Shown here piece after piece: positions 24,983 through 35,134 of a stretch of DNA of 64,000 nt (position 1 is the stretch's first letter; each line of letters begins with the position of its first letter). The notes under the pieces are model-generated. The model was not told where the DNA came from. It did not search any database and was given only the letters and a program-made list of their open reading frames with translations. The translations under genes and the position numbers were made by a program. The DNA lies in the NCBI GenBank assembly GCA_963513935.1, contig OY740772.1, positions 101,265,340 through 101,329,339 on the forward strand, written 5' to 3'. This DNA comes from Aphrophora alni. Lineage: Eukaryota > Arthropoda > Insecta > Hemiptera > Aphrophoridae.

Positions 24983-25175
24983 GTGAGAAGTGTACACCCT
25001 ATGCTGGGAAGCGACTAAGGATAGGTTAGTTGGTAGAGCCAAAGGTACTTGGTTCTATTCCCAGTTTAAGTCGAATATTTTTCATTTGGAATGTTATTTT
25101 TTAGTAATACTAGCTGGTATAAAAAAAGTATAAGCGTTAAAATTAAATATTAAAATCAATAAATACATAGGTGAC
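24983..25175 (+). repeat. tRNA-derived SINE-like unit, copy 1
   Basis: Starts GTGAGAAGTGTAC and has a box-A-like AGTTGGTAGAGCC near 25028 and a box-B-like GGTTCTATTCCC near 25051. The shared 3' body follows (TATAAAAAAAGTATAAGCGT near 25118). Compared with the copy split across 25266-25285 and 26618-26770, about 17 bases around the anticodon arm are missing, so it cannot be a tRNA gene. RNA polymerase III promoter boxes inside a repeated body are the hallmark of tRNA-derived SINEs. Confidence 0.7.
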
Positions 25176-25265
25176 GGCTGCAAATTTAGTAAATATTAAA
25201 TTCAATATCGTTTGCAACGAGGTTATAATATTATTGCTCGAAAATTGCAGCGAAAGCAAATTCAA

Positions 25266-25285
25266 GTGAGAAGTGTACGCGTTAA
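25266..25285 (+). repeat. SINE-like unit copy 2, 5' piece (split)
   Basis: GTGAGAAGTGTACGCGTTAA matches the 5' end of copy 1 at 24983. It stops exactly where the Harbinger element begins and resumes at 26618. Positions 25283-25285 (TAA) are the left target-site duplication. Confidence 0.75.
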
Positions 25286-25599
25286 GGCCCTTTCTATACG
25301 AGCGTTGAATGCGCCGCGTTATTTTTCGCTTTGGAAGTCAATACAAGTCAAGTTGTAGCATCTATACGAGCGCATTCTACGCCCAGCGTTACCCCGTTCA
25401 CTCGGAGTTGACGCTATTAACGCCGCCTACCTTGCTGGCAGCGCTAGCAACGCGGCGCAAACAACGCTGCGCGAGACGGGTATCATCTATACGAACGCTT
25501 TTAGGGCCAGCGTTGTCGTCACGTGGTTTTCAAATTTTTCGAGTGAAACGTTGTTTAAAGCGTATCTGAGTGTGTGATTGTTTGATTTAGACTTAATCC

Positions 25600-25776
25600 A
25601 TGTCTAAATCAACATTGATAATCTTATTGTTAAAGTGGAGAAGAGACCAGCAGTGTTTGATGTTAAGTCGAAAGACTATGTCAATAAACAACTAAAAGCT
25701 CAGTGTTGGACCGACGTTGGAAGAGCGATGTATGAAAATTGGAAGGAAATGACTCCTGAGAGCAAGGATGTAGCAG
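25600..25776 (+). pseudogene. MADF-domain exon of a Harbinger accessory gene, frameshifted
   Basis: ATG-TCT-AAA at 25600 is followed by a two-base remnant (TC, 25609-25610), then an open frame from 25611 containing NIDNLIVKV, EKRPAVFD, KSKDYVNKQLKAQ and CWTDVGRAMYENWKEM. MADF domains (Myb/SANT-like DNA-binding domains) begin with a hydrophobic helix, an RPxLxD turn and a W in the second helix; all are visible here. Harbinger elements in insects commonly carry such a gene beside the DDE transposase, and its product helps bring the transposase to the element ends. The frame ends at a good splice donor (GCAG then GTAGGT, 25777-25782). The single-base loss after codon 3 breaks translation from the only start, and no later exon was found, so it is dead. 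The donor and family are inference; the frame is direct. Confidence 0.8.
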
Positions 25777-25950
25777 GTAGGTCTAATCAGCAGGTACTGA
25801 AAACCTAAAGCACCGATCCATCTTGGTGACTGAACTGACGGTTTTCGCACTTAGCGCGACGCATTTAGCGCCCGTATAGATGGTCCACTGCTGAGCGTTG
25901 ACGCTAACAACGCGATGCATTTAGCGCCCGTATAGAATGTCACCACTATC

Positions 25951-26544
25951 AGGGGCGTGCCGACGGGGGGGATAAGCGGGACCGGACCCCCCCAGAGCCA
26001 AAAAATATTTTAATATTTTTTTATAAATTAGTAAAATTAAAAAATATATATATTTCATAAGATATTAATAATAATTGTGATCTCCCATTTATAACAACTT
26101 TATTGGATCTTTGTTCAATTTCCACTCTCTGCGTACCGGTAAATAAACTACTGTTAACAATGCAAAGTACGACAATTTTCCAAGGTTAAGTGATAAGCGT
26201 TTATGAGCGGCGAACGCACAGGCTTGTCTGTCGTTCTCTTGGCGGCTCCAAATTTTGTTTTAATTTGGCTTGCATACATTCTAAAAACATTAACAACGGT
26301 GAAAATATACAACACAGTAAATAAAAAATATTAATCAAAACTTTAGACTGTTGGAGAATCATTGCTTTTATGAAACAGCTAGCAGTCTCATATAGCCTAA
26401 AATACCACCATATAAACCCTATTTTTTCAAATTTTAAAACCCCGGACCCCCCCGTCTGGCTGGGGGGTTTTCCATAACCCCCCGGCCGCCCCAAAACTCC
26501 CCAGGCCGGACCCCCACCAGAGTAAATTCCTGGACACGCCACTG
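25951..26544 (-). mobile_element. hAT-type non-autonomous element nested in Harbinger
   Basis: The ends are CAGGGGCGTGCC at the left and GGACACGCCACTG at the right. The right end read in reverse begins CAGTGGCGTGTCC, so the terminal inverted repeats are about 12 bp. Both flanks carry the same 8 bp, ACCACTAT (25943-25950 and 26545-26552), which is the duplication length of hAT transposases. G-runs and C-runs next to both ends (near 25964 and 26443-26515) give partly complementary arms. No transposase is present. The 113-codon minus frame at 26201-26542 runs through the C-rich end and is glycine/proline-rich by composition, so it is not a gene. Strand is arbitrary. Confidence 0.92.
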
Positions 26545-26617
26545 ACCACTATTGTCGGGCGTTGGCGTTAACGTCACGCATTTAACGCGACGCATTAGCG
26601 CTCGTATAGAATGGGCC

Positions 26618-26770
26618 TAAGCTGAGAAGCGACTGAAGACAGTTGGTAGAGCATTGGTTCGTAAATCCAAAGATCCTGGGTTCAATTCCCAGTCTAGGTC
26701 GTATATTTTTCAATTGAAATATTATTTAACTGCTAGTATAAAAAAAAGTATAAGCGTTAAAATCAATTTA
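26618..26770 (+). repeat. SINE-like unit copy 2, 3' piece with pol III boxes
   Basis: Continues copy 2 after the Harbinger insertion, starting with the right TAA duplication. The box-A-like segment AGACAGTTGGTAGAGC is at 26637-26652, and the consensus box B GGGTTCAATTCCC is at 26678-26690. A TAGGTCG (near 26695) and upstream CGACTGA could nearly pair as an acceptor stem. The presumed anticodon arm TTGGT/TCCAA closes with a mismatch and an odd loop, so I do not call a tRNA gene. The body beyond 26700 (TATAAAAAAAAGTATAAGCG) matches copy 1. Confidence 0.72.
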
Positions 26771-27065
26771 TTATTTAGATTGAGATAAGGTGTATATGAA
26801 TAAATGTGTATTAAAATGGTCATATTGGTATTTATGCAATATATATATTTTTTTAAATTTAACATTTGCTCATCTAAGAAACTATATAATGTTGAAAACT
26901 TCAAAAAATTCCCTACTAATACATATATTAGATATAGATATATTATAGTGTTTTTATTCACACTTATTAGTTATCATTAGTCACTCATTTTGTACCAAAC
27001 ATTGTTGATTTTGAGGGGTAATTCAGTAAATTATATGTTGTTTGGTCTCATTTTTCTTGTAATCA
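26771..27065 (+). repeat. Dispersed repeat D, copy 1
   Basis: Matches 45770-46165 in order. Shared blocks include TGAATAAATRTGTATTAAAA, AATTTAACATTTGCTCA, TTGAAAAC, GTCACTCATTTTGTA, CAAACATTGTTGAT and TAATTCAGTAAATTATA. The 45.8-kb copy contains about 100 extra bases in the middle. It lies immediately 3' of the SINE-like unit, so it may be the tail of a longer SINE or LINE 3' region. Confidence 0.7.
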
Positions 27066-27179
27066 TCACCCATATCCTCTGCGCTTCTGTAAATAAAGCC
27101 ACCCTTCGTTCTGCCGTATTCCCAGATTGACTGCAATGATGGATAAGTTCCTTGAATCTCGTGGTGCACACCCGTCACG

Positions 27180-27350
27180 GTCTCGTCGTTTTTATGTGAA
27201 CATTTTGTGATGTGTGTGTTTCTTAGTGATTTTTAATGTTTTAACGATCTCTTACTAGCGAAATCTAAAGATGAAACATACGTTTCTCGAAACGCGCATC
27301 ATATATAGTTAGACTACAAGTAAGCCACAAGACGGAGTAAGTACAATAGT
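27180..27350 (+). repeat. CTAAAGA-hairpin-GAAAC unit
   Basis: AATGTTTTAACGATCTCTTA is followed by CTAAAGA (27265-27271), stem strands GAAAC/GTTTC, GAAAC (27289-27293) GCGC and AGCCACAAGACGGAG. It is the same subfamily as the minus-strand copy at 24836-24970. CTAAAGA departs from the CTGANGA core at the normally invariant G, so this copy would be inactive as a hammerhead. Confidence 0.6.
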
Positions 27351-27479
27351 ATATTATACTAATACTGGGGCTTAGATAATATATATCTCAAAAATGACAT
27401 TTAAATTATCATTATCATTTTAATATTTTATTTTAATGTTATGTGATGGGTCAAATAATTGATGTTGATTGTTTGCGAT

Positions 27480-27700
27480 ACTGGTTTCGAGGTCCCCTGA
27501 GTTCAAAAAACTGATTTTTAGATTTTAGACGTCTGTTTGACGATTGCCTGTCTTTCTGTCGTATTTACAATACTATACTGCCTAAACGTGTGGGCCGATT
27601 TTAGTGAAATTGAACATGTGGGAATATTTGTTAAATATCTTGAGATAAATTTATATATTTTGATAACTCAAAATTTGAGGGAAGCTGAACATTTTTTAAT
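27480..27700 (+). repeat. Dispersed repeat B, copy 1
   Basis: GGTTTCGAGGTCCCCTGAG, TTTTAGACGTCTGTTTGACG, GCCTGTCTTTCTGTCG and CCGATTTTAGTGAAATTGAA line up with 37070-37260. There the equivalents are GGAGATCCCCGAGACC, GATGTCTGTCTGTCTATCTG and CCAATTTTAATGTAATTTGG. The small frame at 27537-27734 lies wholly within the repeat and is not a gene. Confidence 0.5.
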
Positions 27701-27844
27701 TTGTAGCAATAGGTTAGGTCTTTTTTCACTTTAATTAAGTCTTTATGTTAAATAGCGGTTAATTACGAATTTTCACAAAATTAGATAATGAATTTTGATT
27801 GAAAAATAATAAAAATATGACATTGTTTCTAAATATTAACAAAA

Positions 27845-28260
27845 TAATATCCCAGAACTTCAGATTAGAACTGCAAAGAAAATGTTCAACACTATTTTAC
27901 AGAAAAGGACTGGCACTAAAGGAGCTAAACCTCTTGTTATATACGTACTTATGTATGGTTGTGAGTACATATGTTACCATATTTTAATTGAGAGACATTA
28001 ATTACGACAGGCACTACGTTAACAGTCATTCGAACTTTACGCTCTTTCACAGTAGACTTTTGTAGGAATGTTCCACTCCATAAGTTCAACAATAAAAAGA
28101 AATTGTGTGGAAAATAACGTACTGTCCTCCTATTTTGTCACAATCGTTAAAATTAATAGAGCATTACTCTTAACGGAGAAGATTAAAATTTAATTAAGCG
28201 AGAACAATGTTTTCTGAGATTTTAGATTACGTTCCCTTAAGACGCATTATTTTATAACTA
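27845..28260 (+). repeat. Dispersed repeat C, copy 2
   Basis: Partner of 21930-22310. Shared blocks are CCAGAACTTCA near 27852, AGAGACATTAATTACGACAG near 27991, AAAAGAAATTGTGTGGAAAA near 28094 and GAGAAGATTAAAATTTAATT near 28177. It is more diverged at its 5' end, where it holds a 62-codon frame with no conserved counterpart in copy 1. Confidence 0.6.
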
Positions 28261-29941
28261 GTTTACACTAGATAACACCTTCACAGTAGTGGGTCTCCGG
28301 TGTTACAAGCAAATATAACAATTTCAAATTTTTAAGTAAAACTGTCAAAATATTTCTTTATAAATATTTAGACGCGTTATATGACAGAATAAAGTCAGGC
28401 AGGGATCATTCCAAAAACAAATTTTGTATTAGGAAAATTTCACCACTGTGAAAAACTTGACTTTAATGTATGAAACCCTACATAAAATACTTAAGTAAAC
28501 GAAGCGAAAAAAACGGCAAAATTTCAGAATTCGTTAATTTTTGATGAAACAACAATCGTTCGATTTGTAATTAACACAAGATTAAAGTAAAACTTGTAAA
28601 ACGTGCGATTTAAAAAAATAAGTTAAAATAAATACGAAATTAATTTCAAGAATTGATTTTATTTTAATTAAAATATTTGAGGACTTTAGTCAAGAATCTA
28701 TGTTTAGGTGTATGAATGTCGCTGATTCAAATCAGAGTTAAAGAATAATAAACTTTAATAGTTTATGCAATGACTATAATAGTTGCCTAAATACTTCAAT
28801 TAATTTAGCTTTAAAATGAAGTAGAAAATACAAAATAATTTTTATCTATTTGTATACCGGTACGTGTCTAGATTGTAATAATAATGGTATTCAATATATT
28901 TAAAAAGGTAAATGCATCTAAGTATTTGTCTACTCAAAAATCTTAACTAACTATCCATTTTCCCCTATATAATTTATTCAAAGATTTGATTTAATATTTT
29001 GTCCCAAAAAATAATTTTTTATAAACAGTAATCATTTTAAATAAATCCATTTTTTATGTATTCCTAAGTTAAAAACATCAATTTTTGTAAATAATGTTTT
29101 TTTATGTAAATGTAATTCATTGATTTTTCATAGGGCATATTGAATAGATAAATTAGTATTTAAAATTTGTGATCTCAAACTAAAAATCAATTACCACAAA
29201 ACTTTTTTAGCTTAAAACTCATTTTCAAGATATAAATCAAATGTTTATATCAATTATTTAAACAAACATCACGATTACTCAATAGCTTAAAACTTTAATC
29301 ACATTATATTATAAATCGAATAGGCTTCATTTCATAAAAATCGGTACAGGTTTTACGTGAAAAGTTTCGTTTAGTACCCAAGTATGTTAGAAAGTAAAAA
29401 ACTGTTGTTGTTCTACCATGACACCACAATACCCTAAATTATTTCCGCATTTATAGCACACAATTCCGTGAAATCTCTTAGTTTAATATAGTACATCGAC
29501 ACAGGTAATTTAATTACATGGGCTTTACAGGGGATTCACAACTGCACTGTCATTAAAATTGAAGGATAGTTTTACTGGTGCATAAACTCTGATTAACTCA
29601 CAGATTGGACGTGGAATTGTTGCAATCTCGAAGAAGAGTAGAACCTAATTATTGCTAGAGATTTAACAAAGGGATTGAAACGTTACGTAAAATTTCATTG
29701 CACGTTAATATATTTTATTTGAATGTTTGGCTTATTTAAATTTATAGGATTGGTGAAGGGTTGGTAATTACTTGAAGGTAGCGTGGGAATATACAAGGCA
29801 AATCGTAAAAGAGTTTAATTTAATACAATTATTATGTAAATGTATCTATTTAAATGAGATAAGAACAAAAGTTGATTGTCTTGATGGTTGTTCCTTCTAA
29901 ACAGTGTTTAAATTACACATATATAAACAACGTGTTTGAAA
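28261..29941. other. AT-rich stretch, nothing recognised
   Basis: No open frame, tandem repeat or recognised element was found. Confidence 0.45.
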
Positions 29942-30693
29942 AGTCTGGGTACTGCTTAATATTTTACAAACCATAGCAGAAAACATCTATAAACTTTGCA
30001 CAGTGTCATATGGCAATGTAAACTATTTTTCCTTGCTATTGACATGACATGACAAACATCATGACAAACATGGGGGGACGGCCCACAGAGGAAGTCATAG
30101 GAATCTTAAACGTAAGCACGTGTCGAGTGATACCTCATTTCAAAGAGCTCAGTTAGTAGAGTTGAATGCCTCAAACCGCATCTCTAAAGATGTATCCAAT
30201 CAGAAATGGCGGGTTGTTTTAGGTACACATTGTGAAGTACATTATGCGCTGCCATTTCTGACTGGATCGTCGTATTCAGATGCGGGAGGCGGAGTTTCAC
30301 TCTACTAACTAATGTTTTCACTGACTTTTGTAACTAGCATTATTTACCTAACCACTTCATTTTAGAATTATTATTTTTTAATCCAGTCAGAAATGGCAGC
30401 GCATAATGTACTTCACAATGTGTACCTAAAACAACCCGCCATTTCTGATTGGATACATCTTTTGAGATGCGGTTTGCGGCATTCAACTCTACTAACTGAG
30501 CTCTTTGAAATGAGGTATCACTCGACCCGTGCTTACATTTAAGATTCCTATGACTTCCTCTGTGGGCCGTCCCCCCATGGTTGTCATGTCATGGCAATAG
30601 CAAGGAAAAATAGTTTACATTGCCATATGACACTGTGCAAAGTTTATAGATGTTTTCTGCTATGATTTGTAAAATATTAAGCCGTACCCAGAC

Positions 30694-30694
<1 letters not shown>
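29942..30694. mobile_element. Long-inverted-repeat (foldback/MITE-like) element
   Basis: Left arm 29942-30267 and right arm 30381-30694 are near-perfect reverse complements around a 113-bp loop. The ends are AGTCTGGGTAC and GTACCCAGACT. The 12-bp difference in arm length is explained by a small CATGACAAACAT duplication near 30060 in the left arm only. The sequence is more GC-balanced than its flanks. A GAGCTCAGTTAGTAGAGTTG segment near 30147 resembles a tRNA box A, but no box B was seen. The 62-codon frame at 30120-30308 crosses from arm into loop and is a by-product. A clear target duplication was not found. A transcript across it would fold into a hairpin of about 310 bp. Confidence 0.93.

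Positions 30695-30702
<8 letters not shown>

Positions 30703-30736
<34 letters not shown>
30703..30736. repeat. (GT)n microsatellite
   Basis: Seventeen GT units start 9 bp beyond the right end of the long inverted repeat. GT/AT-rich sequence continues to about 30775. Confidence 0.95.
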
Positions 30737-30743
<7 letters not shown>

Positions 30744-30775
30744 CATGTGTATATATTATCTATGTGTGTGTGTAA

Positions 30776-31725
30776 AGGTGTAATACTATTTTGCATTATA
30801 AAAAGTACTATTTGTATTTTTATTATTATTATGTAAGAGAATAGTTTGTTAATTTATATTATACAAAATATTTAAATAAGTTATTAAAGTTTTGTTGTTG
30901 CATATTGTTTATAAACCATGTTTATATATATTCTCGTATGTATGTAAATATGTCATTAGGATGGGGGAGTGAGGGCATGAGGGTGTGTTTGTTGGTGTGT
31001 GGATGTTTGCAAGAGTGTTTGATTTCTATGAATAAGTATATCAATGTATCAGTGTACGGTGTGGGATAATGCATTTTCCGTGAAAGATTCTATACGAGTT
31101 ATTGTTATTATATGTTTTTCATGTAAAATTAAATAATATTTGTATTTCTTAATTTTGCTATTTGCCCAGCAGACATGCTATAGCAGTGCGGTCAGACATT
31201 AATCTAATTTTTCTTTGTTGCTTTTATTTTAATTTAGTAAATAGATTTATTTTAAATATTAGTTTATTTTCGGTTTGTACAATTTGACATATTTGTTATA
31301 TCTTGATAAAAGATGTTAGAATATTAAAAATTTGAATAAAGACTTATTTTGTTTATTTATTTATATTATACTGCTAAAACAAATTAAAATTAGGAAATAA
31401 ATGACACATTCTGAAGATTTTACCGGGAAAACATTAGTGAGTGCAATCAAATAAAAAACACTTTGTTCAAAAAATACTCGTCTGTCAATATTTAATTAAA
31501 AAATAGACTCAAACAAGAAAGGGAAACAATAGTGTTCAACGAAAATTCTATATTGTGTGCATGTGCGTGTAAATTTTGAAAATATTATTTAAAAAATATC
31601 AATTTAATAAAATTATGTTCTATAAGTAAAATAATTCAATTTTAAAACCAAACAGATTAATTTTTATTATCCCTTATTAATTTCCTCTAATATTATTTCC
31701 TCTAATAGAGCCAGTGAAAAAATAT
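30776..31725. other. AT-rich stretch, nothing recognised
   Basis: A TG-rich segment at 30960-31020 (GAGGGCATGAGGGTGTG) has no repeat structure. No open frame over 60 codons was found. Confidence 0.4.
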
Positions 31726-31800
31726 TCCTGGTTAGATGGAATAAGACTCGAAAGGCGTTTCAACAACAAAGTCGCCATCCTCAGTGAGACATGAGAAACG
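31726..31800 (-). repeat. CTGAGGA-hairpin-GAAAC unit
   Basis: On the minus strand: CTGAGGA (31778-31784), TGGCGACTTTGTTGTT, and GAAAC (31757-31761) GCCTTTCGAGTC. The CTGANGA core is intact with N as G, but the stem between the boxes is weak. It resembles the GACAAC/GTTGTT arrangement in the 6521-6722 palindrome. Confidence 0.5.
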
Positions 31801-32779
31801 ATAACTAATCTAGCACTGCGCCAAACCCCATATTTATACAAAACTAAAGGGGCGTGTCCTAAACCTACCTTCTAATATTAAGGCGTCAACAAGTGCTTTA
31901 TGTCATTCTAAATAACTTAAAAGTTAACATCTAACTAAAACAACATTCTGAACTAATCTTGTATCTAACAATACATTTTATATTTTACTTTATTATAGAA
32001 CTTTGTATCGGCCCTACTTCATTATTTACAGTTATATTACGGTAATTGTTAATATAAAAAGTTTCCCAAGCGTCTATTGTGTTTAGTTTAGTAAAAATTT
32101 TCAACGATACATTCTGTTATCTTGTGTTCAAGTTTTATTCTATCAAATATTATCTCACAAGACAAGCTCAATATTTATTTACATTCCTGGTTTTTGAATA
32201 AAAACAATAATCATTTTAAAAGTTTACATTTTTTAAATCTTACACTATTCTATAAAATGTTACGCACCATAGACGTTACGTGTGATGGAAAATGTTGGAC
32301 ATGACAGAGATAGAGTGAGCAAAGATCAGTCTCTAGGCATTAAATATTCAAAACGCAATTCAGCTAATACAGGCTACGTGGCCTGGACAGATATTTTGCA
32401 CTTTAATTTAAGTAATGCTCTGGCGGTAAGACGGGGAAATAGGATTGCCTCATAAATTTGTGCCTCAGTAGCATTTCTAACAGCAGAGCTTCGTGTTATA
32501 CATTATGCATGTTTATCCTACTGTCTATGATAAATTGCCACTATATTAATTAAATATGTACTTGCATTTTAAAGTATTCAATGTCCAAATTGCTGGATAA
32601 AGTTTATATTTAATAAATAATAACGCAATTTTACATTGATTATGTAAAAGGTTAAAATTAATAGTTTTTCTTGAATGCTTGCAGTGCATTTATAGTTTTT
32701 GTAAACCTAATGCAGCTATGATGGACCTGTACAGTAAACCTGTACTCTTTGATGATGGACGTGACTCATAGCAATATTC
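31801..32779. other. AT-rich stretch, nothing recognised
   Basis: One 60-codon frame (32122-32304) has no recognised features. No repeats were seen. Confidence 0.4.
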
Positions 32780-33028
32780 ATGGGACAAGAAGTAATATTA
32801 AATAATACTACAGCTGCTGTACACTTGTACAAAACAGAACATGTTGTACACTTGAACAAAACACCAACCACTGTATGCTTGAACATAACACAACTTACTG
32901 TACACTTGAACAAAACAGATTATGTTGTACGCTTGAACAAAACACCAACCACTGTATGCTTAAACATAACACAACTTACTGTACACTTGAACAAAACAGA
33001 TTATGTTGTACACTTGAACATTCATTAG
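32780..33028 (+). repeat. 27-bp minisatellite, in-frame, 81-bp higher-order period
   Basis: About eight units of 27 bp share a CACTTGAACAAAACA-type core. Positions 32898 and 32979 start the same 81-bp (three-unit) block. Because the unit is 9 codons, an 82-codon frame starting MGQEVILNN stays open. It reads as repeated 9-residue units of V-H/C/R-L-N-K/I-T plus three variable residues, with an NKT or NIT N-glycosylation-type sequon in most units. A 65-codon minus-strand frame is open through the same array for the same reason. No signal peptide or upstream exon is visible, so I do not call a gene. Confidence 0.85.
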
Positions 33029-35134
33029 TGCGTTTGTAAAGGTATCGGCAACCATACTTATATCTTTCCACTTTTTTTGTGTTAAAATTTGTTTATTTAT
33101 TTATTTGGTGAAAGAGATTTTTCTTAACAACAATATTTTTTTAGAATTAAATTGCTTAACATAAGTTGTCATAACATTAAATAAGGTGAGTAGGTGATAC
33201 TAGAAATATCACGAAATTTTGGTGAAAGGGGTTTTTTTTTTTAAATACACCGAAGGGTGTACATGTTGCTGTTATATGATGATTCCCGTTAAAATATGTA
33301 ATCATAAGTTATTGTATGAGTCTTCTTTATTGTATCTCTTTCGTATCTATAGTTCCTTCGTATGAAAATAAACAATTTTTTTAAGAAAGGAGACATTTTA
33401 AATTAATATATTAAATTTGATTTTCCTACTTTTTAAAATCGTCCACATGTAATCTGTTGTGAAACTCATTTTATTATCAACGTTAGGTTAAAATGAGGAA
33501 AAAAAATAAGGCATCTATAATAAGGATAAATTATTCAAGGCCATAAATAAAAATCGAAATATAAGAATCCATTTTCCATTGTAATATTTATAATTAATTT
33601 AATGTTTGTCTTTTATTTTTAATAAATTTTTAAAGAAATGTATTTTAACGTCTCCACATAGAAATTGATATGTCTTTAGTACGTAGGTTTATTAGAAACA
33701 TTATAATAAAATCGTTTTTACAGAAATAAGATTAAAAAAAAAATGTTCACTAAAATTGCGAAACATTTTTAGCCTATACTTTATTATGACTTGTAGACGC
33801 GTTTCGAAGTTCCACCATCTTTAAAAACTATCTTGTACTGTTTCATCTGCTTATACAAGTCTTATACCGTCTCGTATGTCTATACTACCACCTGCCCTTT
33901 ATCACTGCTTTTACCGTTCCTTCTTCCAGATCTAGGTTTTCCTTCTTCTTAATCACTTTACACCTATAATTTATTATATTTTTTTTATATATTATATATT
34001 TTATGATAGTTTAACCGTAATTATTATCGTTAATAAACTTTTAGTTGTTTTGTTTAGTTTAAAAGAGGGACTTTAGTTTTTGTTTTATTAATTTTTTCCC
34101 CCAATTTAATGGTTTATTTTAGATTTTTAGTTTAAACTTATTTATATTTCGATTGTATTTAATGAATTTCTCTATGGGGTTAAGTGGTAGAGGACATTTC
34201 TTTTTTCAGTCACAAAGTTCTAAATAGATTAAGGTTAATAATTTAATAATTTACTTATTAGATTTATAATTGATCTTTTATCACGTTATAATTCTTAAAC
34301 AATGTTACATTTTGAAACTTTCTTTTTGAGTGACTGTTAAATCGCTCGTTAATAATAAAGCTAGGAATGCCTGAAAATTAAACTCAATCCAATTATGTAG
34401 TTCAAGTAGACTATAAATATAAAATGTAATAATAAATTTATCAAATAAAAACATGAGTGTTATGGGTTTCAAACAAAGAAAAGAAATATTAATAGTCTAA
34501 TTTAAACAAATAATGTATGTACTTAAATAAAAGTAGAGTAAGGATTTTCTTCTAAAGGATAGGATTCCTTTTGTTATGAATTTTAAATCCTAGCAGTACT
34601 TGAGAGTTTGAGATATCGCGATTAGTATAACGAGACGGAAATCATTTTCTTTTACTTTTATTAAAACACAGGAAGAAGTGTGAAGACAATGGTTGTTATT
34701 GTTATACTTTTCATATATCTCGAGAAAGTAATTAAAAATGTCTTTCATCAAAACAAAAACAAGTCACTCTATTCTTTTAAATTTAAATATCTTGTTTTTT
34801 TTTTTTAAATTTAAAGTTATATTCAGTAATATTGTATTGTTAATTTTAGTAACCTAATTCAGTTTTATCTAATTTGTTTCACAAAATATGTAATGTCTAA
34901 CGAAAAACAAATCAAGTTAATGTAATCAGCATACAATGGTGGTCTTATAGTAGGCTAACAGTTGTATAATGTAATTATTCATCCTTTTATAACAATGTTT
35001 AATTATTTTTTAAATTATAATTTTAATAAAAGATTGTCCATAATTCTAAAAAATAAATAACAGGATATGGGAAACAGTTTCACCTCATAGGCCTAAATAT
35101 TCAATCTGCAGTTCAAAACCTTTCAGTTTTTCTT
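33029..35134. other. AT-rich stretch, one decayed unit, no gene
   Basis: At 33801-33824, minus strand, TTAAAGATGG, a short spacer, TTC and GAAACGCGTC resemble the recurrent CTGANGA/GAAAC unit with its first box mutated. The rest shows only homopolymer and A/T-rich sequence. Confidence 0.4.

Larger units (their letters stand above)
25286..26617 (+). mobile_element. PIF/Harbinger-type element, non-autonomous or decayed
   Basis: The terminal inverted repeats are GGCCCTTTCTATACGAGCG at the left end and the reverse complement of CGCTCGTATAGAATGGGCC at the right end, with one mismatch. They are flanked by TAA on both sides (25283-25285 and 26618-26620), the 3-bp TWA-type duplication used by PIF/Harbinger transposases. 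Related GCGCCCGTATAGA blocks recur inside the right end near 25870, 25930 and 26600 as subterminal repeats. The body keeps one degraded MADF exon (25600-25776) and no transposase. A hAT element (25951-26544) sits inside the right end. Without that insertion the element would be about 730 bp. Confidence 0.88.

Noticed and set aside
25309..25569. 86-codon plus-strand frame near the Harbinger left end
   Set aside because: It starts inside the terminal inverted repeat and covers the subterminal GC-rich repeats. It is not the MADF frame and has no domain.
26201..26542. 113-codon minus-strand frame starting MACPGIYSGGGPAWG
   Set aside because: It lies wholly within the hAT-type element, and its Gly/Pro-rich start is produced by the C-rich terminal region.
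26637..26700. Possible functional tRNA gene
   Set aside because: Box A and box B are good, but the anticodon arm closes with a mismatch, the loop is atypical, and the sequence is part of a repeated SINE-like body with a second copy at 24983-25175.
30120..30308. 62-codon plus-strand frame
   Set aside because: It runs from the left arm into the loop of the long inverted repeat, with stops elsewhere in the arm, so it is a by-product.
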